Both the position numbers and the translations under genes were made by a program. Below the pieces are notes generated by a model. The model searched no databases, was not told where the DNA came from, and was given only the letters and a program-made list of their open reading frames with translations. Shown in pieces: positions 1 to 5,916 of a DNA stretch of 7,342 nucleotides (its first letter is position 1; each line of letters opens with the position of its first letter). This DNA comes from Actinomycetota bacterium (GTDB taxonomy: Bacteria; Actinomycetota; Acidimicrobiia; Acidimicrobiales; Ilumatobacteraceae): assembly GCA_005805045.1 (NCBI GenBank), contig SYNW01000104.1, positions 1-7,342 on the forward strand. Reading direction: 5' to 3'.

Positions 1-111
1 GTATTGCTCTTGCAACTCGGACATGGATGCAAATACGACACTGTTGGCAGCGGCAGTCGAAAAAACGCTGAACAACAACAGCGGCAAATCAGCCCGTTGT
101 TTTTGTTTCAT
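1..111 (-). CDS. N-terminus of a probable membrane transporter (partial, runs off left edge)
   Basis: An open frame of 37 codons starts at the ATG at 111-109 and continues off the left edge without a stop. The peptide begins with a short basic stretch (MKQKQRADLP), followed by a hydrophobic, alanine/serine-rich segment (about residues 9-29, LPLLLFSVFSTAAANSVVFA) and then SMSELQEQY. A basic lead, a first membrane helix and a polar loop is the usual start of a major facilitator superfamily permease, but 37 residues cannot prove the family. It starts 6 bases after the stop of the serine hydrolase on the same strand, so it is probably the fourth gene of the sigma - DAHP synthase - hydrolase operon. 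Only a weak GAG lies just before the ATG, so coupling to the upstream gene is likely. An inner ATG at 24-22 is possible but would lose the hydrophobic segment. Confidence 0.6.
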   Translation of the reverse strand, partial: MKQKQRADLPLLLFSVFSTAAANSVVFASMSELQEQY

Positions 112-117
112 CTCAAA

Positions 118-930
118 TCAATTCGACAACTCATCGAGCGCAGCGTCAAAAAATATCGGCCAGTGGTGCAACGCCCAAGATTCAAACTCTACTTCGCAGA
201 GTCCGACGCACGAGATATTCGCGGCAGGGTCGTGCCAAACAAAAGAACCAGTGCCACCGAAATGCCCGAACGTCGATGCACTGTTGCGTGATCCCATCCA
301 ATGCGGATGTTTTGTGCCGTGAATTTCCGGTCCGTAACCCCAATTGCACGGATCAAATCTGCCCACGCCGGGCACGACACCTTCGAGTTCCGCAAATTGT
401 GTTGCAGTTGCAGCACTTGCGGTGTGACTTGAAATCAAACTCGGGTTGCGCATCTCAAGAGCAAACTCGACCAAGTCATCCACACATGAGACGACATCGT
501 GTGCCGCTGAGCCGTTCAAAAAACTTTTCGCCATTCCTAGTGGTTCAAAAATCGCATCGCACAGATATTCGCTGAAGCTGATTTCGGTTGCTCGCTCGAC
601 ATGACCGGCAATCAACTCGTAGCCTGTGTTCGAATAGATTCGTTTGCGCCCGGGGGCGACGATTGGCACCGCGCCATCGAAGCTGTAGCCACCGGCGTGC
701 GTCATCAGGTGGGCGAGCGTGCAATCTTGCTGGCCAACTTGTGCGTCGAGCGTTGTCGAGCCCTCTTCGATTGCGATAAGTACTGCCCATGCGGTCAGCA
801 ACTTTGAGACAGAAGCAACTCGCGAAGTTCGCGATGTGTCACCAAACGGGTGAGCGACGCCGTGACGGTCAATTACGCAAACTGAAGTGTTGCTCGCGGG
901 CCATTCGCGGACGAGATCGAATGCCCGCAT
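118..930 (-). CDS. Serine hydrolase, beta-lactamase/class C (S12) esterase family
   Basis: This 270-residue protein carries the three catalytic motifs of the class C beta-lactamase/DD-peptidase/esterase fold. S40-V-S-K43 (SxxK) supplies the nucleophilic serine and general-base lysine, Y99-S-N101 is the YxN motif, and H223-F-G225-G-T-G is the HxG (KTG-equivalent) strand. The segment LAHLMTHAGGYSFDG (about residues 72-86) is the usual 'LLTHTSG' region. No signal peptide or membrane segment is visible, so it is probably cytoplasmic and more likely an esterase, amidase or peptidase than a periplasmic antibiotic-degrading enzyme; the substrate cannot be read from sequence. At 270 residues it is shorter than many members (about 350-400), mainly in the C-terminal part. 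The ATG lies 5 bases after the DAHP synthase stop with no clear Shine-Dalgarno, which suggests translational coupling. Family call is firm; physiological role is open. Confidence 0.9.
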   Translation of the reverse strand: MRAFDLVREWPASNTSVCVIDRHGVAHPFGDTSRTSRVASVSKLLTAWAVLIAIEEGSTTLDAQVGQQDCTLAHLMTHAGGYSFDGAVPIVAPGRKRIYSNTGYELIAGHVERATEISFSEYLCDAIFEPLGMAKSFLNGSAAHDVVSCVDDLVEFALEMRNPSLISSHTASAATATQFAELEGVVPGVGRFDPCNWGYGPEIHGTKHPHWMGSRNSASTFGHFGGTGSFVWHDPAANISCVGLCEVEFESWALHHWPIFFDAALDELSN

Positions 931-935
931 CGGGG

Positions 936-2285
936 CTATTTTGCCGCGCGAACTAATTCGGCGACGCGAAATGCAAGATCAAGCGATTGTCGGGCATTCA
1001 GTCGGGGATCACAAACCGTCTCGTAGCGCGTGTCAAGATCTTCTTGGCTTACCGACTCGGCGCCACCCAAGCACTCGGTCACATTGTCGCCTGTCAACTC
1101 GATATGAATGCCGCCTGGCCACGTTTTTTCGGCATGATGCGCCAAAACGAAACCTGTGATTTCGCGGATGATGTCGTCGAAGTGGCGGGTCTTGCGATTA
1201 TTGGACGCGGTGAACGTGTTCGCGTGCATCGGGTCGCATGCCCAAACAACAGGGTGCCCGGCGTCGCGAACCGCACGAATCAACGGACGCAGACCCTGCT
1301 CAACTTTGTCGGCGCCCATTCGCGAAATCAAGGTCAAACGACCCGGCACTCGCGAGGGGTTAAGAGTTTCGCACAACGACAGAACGAAATCAGTTGTCGT
1401 CTCGGGACCGATCTTGCAACCAACAGGGTTACCGACGCCTCGCAAAAACTCGACGTGCGCGCCATCAAGTTGACGTGTGCGCTCACCAATCCACAACATG
1501 TGCGCCGAGCAGTCGTACCAGTTGCCCGTGAGCGAGTCTTGCCTCGTGAGCGCTTCTTCATATCCCAGCAACAGGGCCTCGTGACTCGTATAAAAATCGA
1601 CCTGATGCAGCGCGCTGTGGATCTCGGTGTCAACACCGCACGCTCGCATGAACGCGAGTGCGCGCTCGACTTCACCTGCAACTTGTTCGTAGCGCAACCC
1701 TTCGGCACTTGTCGTGACGAACTCTTGGTTCCAGGCGTGCACACGGTTGAGGTCGGCGAAGCCACCCTTGGTGAAGGCGCGCAACAGGTTTAGTGTGCTG
1801 GCTGACTGGTGATACGCCTGCACGAGACGTTGCGGGTTCGGCACGCGCGATTCGTCGTGTGGTGCCGGGTCGTTGACCATGTGGCCACGAAATGACGGCA
1901 ACTCGACGCCACCGATCGTCTCGGTGTCGCTCGAACGCGGTTTGGCAAACTGTCCGGCGATGCGACCAACCTTGACAACCGGAACACCCGTCGAATATGT
2001 CAGCACGAGTGCCATCTGCAAAATCACGCGAAGTTTTTCGCGAATGTTTACGGCAGTGAACTCTTCGAAACTTTCGGCACAGTCGCCGGCCTGCAACAAA
2101 AATGCATTGCCACTCGCAACTTGCCCAAGTGCCGCCAAGAGCGATCGGGCTTCACCGGCAAAAACAAGCGGGGGATACGAAGCGATCTGCTTTAGCGAGT
2201 GCTCGAGTTCGTTTTGATCGGGCCATTTTGGCTGTTGAGCAGCCACACTGTTCTGCCAAGAAGATGGTGTCCAGCGGGCATTCAT
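936..2285 (-). CDS. aroG: Class II 3-deoxy-D-arabino-heptulosonate 7-phosphate (DAHP) synthase
   Basis: Catalyses the first step of the shikimate pathway: phosphoenolpyruvate plus erythrose 4-phosphate give DAHP, leading to aromatic amino acids; cytoplasmic. The 449 residues cover the whole class II family. Numbering against the Mycobacterium tuberculosis enzyme is from memory. The metal ligands are all visible: C69 in GDCAESF, H354 in DPMHANT, E396 in HIELTGDNVTE and D426 in CDPRLN. PEP/phosphate-binding residues are also present: R108 in KVGRIAGQ, E268-R269 in GERTRQLDGAH, K291 in CKIGP and R322 in ISRMG. The N-terminus (WTPSSWQ...) is typical, supporting the ATG at 2285. One oddity is FRGHMVND at 132-139, where most relatives have RGD (H135 for D). 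It lies 28 bases after the sigma-factor stop and 5 before the hydrolase start. No chorismate mutase domain is fused, and I see no attenuator in the short upstream gap. Confidence 0.97.
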   Translation of the reverse strand: MNARWTPSSWQNSVAAQQPKWPDQNELEHSLKQIASYPPLVFAGEARSLLAALGQVASGNAFLLQAGDCAESFEEFTAVNIREKLRVILQMALVLTYSTGVPVVKVGRIAGQFAKPRSSDTETIGGVELPSFRGHMVNDPAPHDESRVPNPQRLVQAYHQSASTLNLLRAFTKGGFADLNRVHAWNQEFVTTSAEGLRYEQVAGEVERALAFMRACGVDTEIHSALHQVDFYTSHEALLLGYEEALTRQDSLTGNWYDCSAHMLWIGERTRQLDGAHVEFLRGVGNPVGCKIGPETTTDFVLSLCETLNPSRVPGRLTLISRMGADKVEQGLRPLIRAVRDAGHPVVWACDPMHANTFTASNNRKTRHFDDIIREITGFVLAHHAEKTWPGGIHIELTGDNVTECLGGAESVSQEDLDTRYETVCDPRLNARQSLDLAFRVAELVRAAK

Positions 2286-2313
2286 GATGACAACCCTATT
2301 ACCGCAAAGTGCG

Positions 2314-3141
2314 TTAGACGGTGAGGATTTCTCCGGCGTCGTCGCGAAGCGTATCTACGGCTCGGCTTACGAGGCGGCGGGCTGCTTCTGCGGTAACACC
2401 GAGTTCTTCGCCGACCTGACGGAAGCTCTTGCGCTCGCCGTCATGCAGGCCAAAACGGGCTTCAACTGCGTAGCGTGCACGCTCGTCAAGAGTGCCCAGC
2501 AAACGGTCAAGCAAGTTTGTGTCGACCATGCCCATTACGGCATCTTCAGGACTGATGTCTTCGTTTGGCACGAGGTCACCCAAAGTTGCGTCGCCATCTT
2601 CACCGATTGTTTTGTCGAGCGAAACCGGCGTCGTCAATCGATGCAACTCTGCGTTCATTGCACTCAAACCTTCGGCATCGCCCGAGCCTTGACGCAATGC
2701 TGCGCGCAATGTCGCCGAACGATCACCGGGAATTCGAATCAAGCTTGCTTTTTGGTCAAGCGCACGACCGATCGCTTGGCGAATCCAGAAAGTTGCGTAC
2801 GTCGAAAACTTGAAACCACGTCGCCAGTCGAACTTGTCGACCGCGTGCTCAAGACCAAGGTTGCCTTCTTGAATTAGGTCCAGAAGGTCCATGCCTTGCG
2901 GCAACGGGTAACGACGCGCGATCGAGACAACCAAGCGAAGGTTGGAGCGAATGAAGCGATCTTTGGCGCGAGCAGCGTTGCGAATGTCGGCACGAATCAC
3001 GGCACTTCGTTCACCTTTTTGTTGGCGCTTCCTTGCTTCGCGGCCAGCTTCGATCGCCTTCGACAAATCGCGCTCATCTTCGGCGTTGAGCAACGCAACT
3101 TTGCCAATTTCGTTCAGGTAGATACCAATTGAGTCAGACAT
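2314..3141 (-). CDS. Sigma-70 family RNA polymerase sigma factor (alternative, group 2/3-like)
   Basis: A 275-residue sigma factor. Region 1.2 lies at about residues 4-32 (IGIYLNEIGKVALLNAEDE). Region 2 lies at about 62-130, with NLRLVVSIARRY, the core-binding DLIQEGNLGL, and the -10-reading/melting helix FSTYATFWIRQAIGRAL. IRIP at 136-139 begins region 3, and region 4 lies at about 215-268. There is no long acidic N-terminal region 1.1 and the size is well below a primary sigma factor, so it is an alternative, principal-like factor. Region 4.2 is unusual: where housekeeping factors have VTRERVRQIE, this one reads VTAEAARRLV (249-258), losing an arginine known to read the -35 element. The ATG at 3141 is chosen because region 1.2 follows at once. 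The 5' leader is C-rich and lacks a purine Shine-Dalgarno. It heads an operon with DAHP synthase. Family certain; regulon unknown. Confidence 0.93.
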   Translation of the reverse strand: MSDSIGIYLNEIGKVALLNAEDERDLSKAIEAGREARKRQQKGERSAVIRADIRNAARAKDRFIRSNLRLVVSIARRYPLPQGMDLLDLIQEGNLGLEHAVDKFDWRRGFKFSTYATFWIRQAIGRALDQKASLIRIPGDRSATLRAALRQGSGDAEGLSAMNAELHRLTTPVSLDKTIGEDGDATLGDLVPNEDISPEDAVMGMVDTNLLDRLLGTLDERARYAVEARFGLHDGERKSFRQVGEELGVTAEAARRLVSRAVDTLRDDAGEILTV

Positions 3142-3181
3142 GGGGGATTAGGGTTTCTTTCTATTCGGGGGGATTCGGGGG
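3142..3181. other. C-rich 5' leader of the sigma gene / G-run cluster on the plus strand
   Basis: On the plus strand four runs of G lie close together: 3142-3146, 3151-3153, 3167-3172 and 3177-3181, with loops of 4, 13 and 4 bases. The element GGATTCGGGG is partly repeated (ATTCGGGGG at 3163 and 3173). In the mRNA this is a leader with repeated CCCCC tracts ending directly at the AUG, where a Shine-Dalgarno sequence would normally sit. It can in principle form a G-quadruplex on the template DNA strand. No function is proven. Confidence 0.4.
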
Positions 3182-3188
3182 ACTTGAT

Positions 3189-3216
3189 ACTTTAGGGCAT
3201 CGGCAGAAATTGTCAA
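3189..3216 (-). promoter_or_regulatory. Sigma-70 type promoter of the sigma factor operon
   Basis: Read on the minus strand, a perfect -35 hexamer TTGACA (3216-3211) is followed after 16 bases by TAAAGT (3194-3189), four of six matches to TATAAT. Transcription would start near 3182 and give a leader of about 40 nt before the ATG at 3141. Position and spacing fit the first gene of the minus-strand operon. A housekeeping-type promoter would make the alternative sigma factor expressed under normal growth; this is inference. Confidence 0.6.
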
Positions 3217-3323
3217 GGGGTTAGTGAAAGTTTTCATAATTTTTTAGAGCCAAGTTTTATAAGCCTTTCATCGGGTTGATTGTGGTTAGATCGGTCTGAG
3301 ACTCATACACTTTGATAGTGCCA
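3217..3323. other. Remaining divergent intergenic region before nadD
   Basis: About 107 AT-rich bases between the sigma promoter and nadD. The plus strand must contain the promoter of the nadD operon, but I could not find a -35/-10 pair with normal spacing. Candidate pieces are TTGATT at 3276-3281, TATAAG at 3258-3263 and TACACT at 3306-3311; none pair well. No Shine-Dalgarno is visible before nadD. Confidence 0.3.
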
Positions 3324-3905
3324 ATGCGTGTCGGACTGTTCGGGGGAACATTTGACCCTCCACACTTAGGTCACCTAGTTACGGCCGTAAACGTGCGAAA
3401 TGTGCTCAAACTTGACCGTGTGATTCTGATGGTGGCCAACGATCCTTGGCAAAAACACGGCATTCGCGAGGTGGCGACCGCACCAGACCGTTTAGCCATG
3501 GTCCAAGCGGCGATTGCGGGGGTTGATGGATTAGTTGCCGGCGACGACGAAATCACCCGTGGTGGCCCAAGTTATACCGCCGACACGCTTGCCACACTCG
3601 GCCAGCGCTATCCGGGCGCCGAACTTTTCACGATCGTCGGCGACGATGCTGCCGCCAAATTCGGCTCATGGCAACGGGCCAGAGAAATCGCCGAGTTGTC
3701 AACCCTTGTCGTCGTTGATCGACCCGGGTCGCCAATGGTGCCGCCAAGCGAATTTGTCTGGAACCGTGTCGAGGTTCCGCGACTTGAAGTCAGTTCGTCA
3801 GACTTGCGTGCACGCTTCATCGATGGTCGACCACTCGAATATTTGATCTCGGATCAGGTCATGCAAGTCATTGCTGCTCGTGGTTTGTACGGTTCAAAAA
3901 AGTGA
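3324..3905 (+). CDS. nadD: Nicotinate-nucleotide adenylyltransferase
   Basis: Transfers AMP from ATP to nicotinate mononucleotide, giving deamido-NAD in NAD biosynthesis; cytoplasmic. From the ATG at 3324 the protein has 193 residues, normal for the family. It opens with the nucleotidyltransferase signature GGTFDPPHLGH (7-17), whose HxGH-type histidines bind ATP. SYTADTL (83-89) follows, then VGDDAAAKFGSW (105-116, the usual 'G-D-x-W' region), and the C-terminal SSSDLR (157-162) corresponds to the ISSTxIR signature. In-frame TTG (3312) and GTG (3318) starts exist, but family proteins begin M-x-GLFGGTFDP, so ATG 3324 is preferred. No Shine-Dalgarno is visible, so a leaderless or weakly initiated message is possible. 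The stop overlaps the next start by four bases (GTGA). The nadD - LytR_C protein - rsfS order is common in actinobacteria. Confidence 0.95.
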   Translation: MRVGLFGGTFDPPHLGHLVTAVNVRNVLKLDRVILMVANDPWQKHGIREVATAPDRLAMVQAAIAGVDGLVAGDDEITRGGPSYTADTLATLGQRYPGAELFTIVGDDAAAKFGSWQRAREIAELSTLVVVDRPGSPMVPPSEFVWNRVEVPRLEVSSSDLRARFIDGRPLEYLISDQVMQVIAARGLYGSKK

Positions 3906-5119
3906 CAGCAATTCCGCAGCGGCAAAAGCAACGAACAATCGTCGCGCTTTGTTGTGGCGCCGCCGCCGCTTTGATGGTGCCGGTTGGCCTTGCGGTTGGT
4001 TACAACTCGGTTCTTAATTCGGGCAGCGGTACGAATGCCAACGACGTCAAGACGCTAAAAATCTTAAACACGCCACTTGCATTGCTCGCCACGGTGAACA
4101 CATCAAGCGAAATCACATCGATTAATGTGATCGCTCTTTCTGGCAACAGTCTCGGCGGCACGATCATTTCACTTCCGGCAAAGTCAATGGCCGAAGTCCT
4201 TGAGGGTGAAGAGCCACGGCGAGTCTCAGATTCTTATGCGGGTGGCGACGCTTCGGCTTTTGTCGCCGATGTCGAGGGTTTGCTCGATGTTTCGTTTTCG
4301 GCAGTCGGCATTCTGGGTCGGGCAGAGTTGAATGAGTTGTTCAAGCCAATCGGACCTGCCGAAATTCTTTTGGACTCTGATGTAGGCAACACCGAGGCAG
4401 ACGGCGCGTTGCGCATAGTCAGTAAACTTGGTCGTACGACCGTTGAAACTGCGGTACTGGTCGACGTTCTGCTGGCGCGTCAAATTGATCAAGGCGAAGC
4501 CGAGCGATTCAATCATCAAAAGTCGGTGTTGACCGCGATCGGCAACACGGTCGGCCTCGGTCTCGCACTTGAAACCGAGTCCACGGCTCTTGCTTCGCCC
4601 ACCGACATCGGTTCTTTTTTTCAGCGGCTGATTTCGGGACCAGTTCAGGTTTGGCAGTTTTCCGCAACGGCAGTGCCCAGGGGCGATTTGAATCCGAAAC
4701 CGTTAGACATGTATCAACTCGACAAGTCAGAAGTGACGATGATCATGGCCAGCGTTGCGCCAACATCGATTACCGGTTCAGGCTTAACGGGGCAGTTGTC
4801 CCTACAGATTGACAGCCCGTTCAATAATGCCGTTGTCAGCCGCGAAATCGTGCGAAGGCTTTTGGCAGCGGGGTTCAATATCGCGCTTGTGCGCGAGGTG
4901 CCCGGACCGCCCCAAGAGGTGACTCGTTTGCTTTATGTGGATAGCAGCGTTCTGGCTGGGGCGAATAACTTGGCTGATTTCATTGGCGAAGTTTCAGTCA
5001 ACCGCACCAACGAGCGGGCCCAGGGCATCGACTTACAAATCATTATCGGTGCGACATTTGCCCAGTTTCTTGAGAGTAATCCCGACATTCCGACTACTAC
5101 TGTGGACCCGGACGAATGA
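3902..5119 (+). CDS. Membrane-anchored protein with LytR C-terminal domain (LCP-like)
   Basis: A 405-residue protein starting with GTG inside the nadD stop (GTGA overlap). A basic N-terminus (residues 1-11) is followed by one membrane helix (about 12-34, IVALCCGAAAALMVPVGL), so most of the protein should lie outside the cytoplasm. The middle part (about 56-250, with LALLATVNTSSEITSINVIA and GTIISLPAKSM) is laid out like a LytR-CpsA-Psr domain but is divergent, and I do not see the conserved arginine/aspartate signature, so transferase activity is uncertain. Residues about 296-385 (TGQLSLQIDSPF...LLAAGFNIALVREV) resemble the LytR_C domain. LCP proteins attach polymers to peptidoglycan, and a cell-wall role is inferred from this. 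The tail is acidic/threonine-rich. It ends with an ATGA overlap with rsfS, indicating translational coupling. Confidence 0.75.
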   Translation: MTAIPQRQKQRTIVALCCGAAAALMVPVGLAVGYNSVLNSGSGTNANDVKTLKILNTPLALLATVNTSSEITSINVIALSGNSLGGTIISLPAKSMAEVLEGEEPRRVSDSYAGGDASAFVADVEGLLDVSFSAVGILGRAELNELFKPIGPAEILLDSDVGNTEADGALRIVSKLGRTTVETAVLVDVLLARQIDQGEAERFNHQKSVLTAIGNTVGLGLALETESTALASPTDIGSFFQRLISGPVQVWQFSATAVPRGDLNPKPLDMYQLDKSEVTMIMASVAPTSITGSGLTGQLSLQIDSPFNNAVVSREIVRRLLAAGFNIALVREVPGPPQEVTRLLYVDSSVLAGANNLADFIGEVSVNRTNERAQGIDLQIIIGATFAQFLESNPDIPTTTVDPDE

Positions 5120-5490
5120 CAGAATTTCAAATTCAACCAGAGGCATTACGCATCGCGAAAATTGCCGCGCAAGCCGCCGATGAAAAACAGGCCAATGACA
5201 TCACCGTGCTCAGCGTCGGCGAAGTTCTCGCAATCACCGATCTGTTCGTCGTTGCGAGCGCCGGCAACAAACGCCAAGTTCGCACGATTTGTGATGCGAT
5301 AACAGATGCGGTTCGCACTGAGACTGGTCGTTCGCCCCTGTCAAGTGAGGGCGTGTCGCAGCAACAATGGATTCTTATCGATTACGGCAGCGTGGTTATT
5401 CATATTTTCGACGACGACACGCGCAGGTTTTACGAGATCGAGCGCCTTTATCGCGATGTACCGCTTGTCAGCTGGCGCCTCGTCAGTTAA
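5116..5490 (+). CDS. rsfS: Ribosome silencing factor RsfS (Iojap/YbeB family)
   Basis: A 124-residue protein of the RsfS family, which binds ribosomal protein uL14 and blocks joining of the 30S and 50S subunits, lowering translation under poor nutrition. Hallmarks are DLFVVASAGNKRQVRTICDAI (42-62), matching the family's 'tDyfvi.sg.s.rqv.ai' segment, then WILIDYGSVVIHIF (85-98) and RRFYEIERLYRD (103-114). The length is usual for the family. The ATG at 5116 overlaps the preceding stop (ATGA), making it the third gene of the nadD operon. No clear terminator hairpin follows; the tRNA fragment begins 33 bases downstream. Confidence 0.95.
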   Translation: MTEFQIQPEALRIAKIAAQAADEKQANDITVLSVGEVLAITDLFVVASAGNKRQVRTICDAITDAVRTETGRSPLSSEGVSQQQWILIDYGSVVIHIFDDDTRRFYEIERLYRDVPLVSWRLVS

Positions 5491-5523
5491 TTGTTCGATC
5501 GGGTAGCGTGAAAAAGTCTCATT

Positions 5524-5558
5524 GGGGCCATAGCTCAGATGGTAGAGCGATTCCCTTT
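5524..5558 (+). pseudogene. 5' half of a tRNA gene (tRNA-Ala-like), truncated in the anticodon arm
   Basis: The sequence follows tRNA layout exactly for its first half. The acceptor 5' strand is GGGGCCA (5524-5530), then TA, the D-stem GCTC (5533-5536) with loop AGATGGTA, its partner GAGC (5545-5548), G26, and the 5' anticodon stem ATTCC (5550-5554) with CTT opening the loop. Past this point the matching stem (GGAAT), the T-arm (GTTCRA) and the acceptor partner (TGGCCCC) are all absent from the following 80 bases. The GGGGCC acceptor end suggests alanine, but the anticodon is lost, so identity is uncertain. It cannot give a working tRNA as it stands. Likely causes are insertion of foreign DNA or a deletion in the tRNA, or a join of two sequences during assembly. 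Confidence 0.7.
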
Positions 5559-5594
5559 GGTAGCGCGTCAGCTGGGTTGGCTAACATACCGATT

Positions 5595-5601
5595 AGAGGT
5601 G
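5595..5601 (+). promoter_or_regulatory. Ribosome binding site of the first SHOCT-like gene
   Basis: AGAGGTG, five bases before the ATG at 5607, is a good Shine-Dalgarno match. It decides the start: the open frame continues upstream through the tRNA remnant into rsfS, where translation would be spurious. Confidence 0.6.
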
Positions 5602-5606
5602 TTGAG

Positions 5607-5879
5607 ATGAGCGTATGCAAAAAATGTGGCGGTTCAACTGACCGTGGTAGCGAACTTTCGTTGGGTTCCGGTCGTCTGCCCTCATGTCGTTGTCCTCGTC
5701 CCTCAGCTAGGCGTGAGACATCGCGTCTGGAACCGACGCAAAACATTACTTATGTTTCTCCGGCTCCAAGTATCGCGGACCAACTTGCGGCTCTCGCCAA
5801 GTTACGTGATGAGGGTTCTCTCACCGAAATTGAATTTATAGCTTTAAAAACTCGCCTCATTTTTGGTGGCAAATCGTGA
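5607..5879 (+). CDS. Small zinc-ribbon-like/SHOCT-like domain protein, copy 1
   Basis: A 90-residue protein in two parts. The N-terminus has C4-x2-C7 and, after a glycine/serine-rich spacer, C27-x-C29, a four-cysteine set that could bind zinc or form one half of a ribbon. A charged linker (31-45) follows. The C-terminus, SIADQLAALAKLRDEGSLTE (55-74) continuing IEFIALKTRLI, has the SHOCT-like pattern 'l..L..L...G.iteeEF...K..ll'. SHOCT segments are short C-terminal helices found on many otherwise unrelated bacterial proteins and are thought to mediate protein contacts; the role here is unknown. No membrane segment or signal peptide. It is the first of three tandem paralogues, closest to the third copy at DNA level. 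Start set by the AGAGGTG ribosome site. Confidence 0.75.
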   Translation: MSVCKKCGGSTDRGSELSLGSGRLPSCRCPRPSARRETSRLEPTQNITYVSPAPSIADQLAALAKLRDEGSLTEIEFIALKTRLIFGGKS

Positions 5880-5903
5880 TATCACCAACTGCGGTGCAGA
5901 AAT

Positions 5904-5909
5904 AAGGAG
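5904..5909 (+). promoter_or_regulatory. Ribosome binding site of the second SHOCT-like gene
   Basis: AAGGAG, seven bases before the ATG at 5917, is a strong Shine-Dalgarno sequence. It favours this start over an in-frame upstream start at 5863 that would overlap copy 1; the chosen start also aligns with copy 1 (MSVCKKCGG and MGTCKNCGG). Confidence 0.65.
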
Positions 5910-5916
5910 TGTGGAG

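Noticed and set aside
3..71. Possible C-terminus of a plus-strand gene ending in TGA at 69-71
   Set aside because: The peptide has no recognisable features, and the minus-strand frame over the same bases gives a convincing membrane-protein start 6 bases after the hydrolase.
77..108. Hairpin AACAGCGGC / GCCCGTTGTT followed by T-rich bases, looking like a terminator
   Set aside because: It needs a bulge and a G-T pair and lies inside the continuous hydrophobic N-terminal coding frame on the minus strand, which explains the sequence better.
987..1793. 268-codon plus-strand open frame
   Set aside because: Antisense shadow of the clearly identified DAHP synthase; its peptide shows no family motifs.
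2284..2877. 197-codon plus-strand open frame
   Set aside because: Antisense shadow of the sigma factor gene.
5367..5606. Upstream extension of the first SHOCT-like protein, including a GHSSDGRA-type peptide
   Set aside because: That peptide is the typical false translation of a tRNA gene (GGCCATAGCTCAGATGG...), and the extension also overlaps rsfS; the AGAGGTG site sets the start at 5607.
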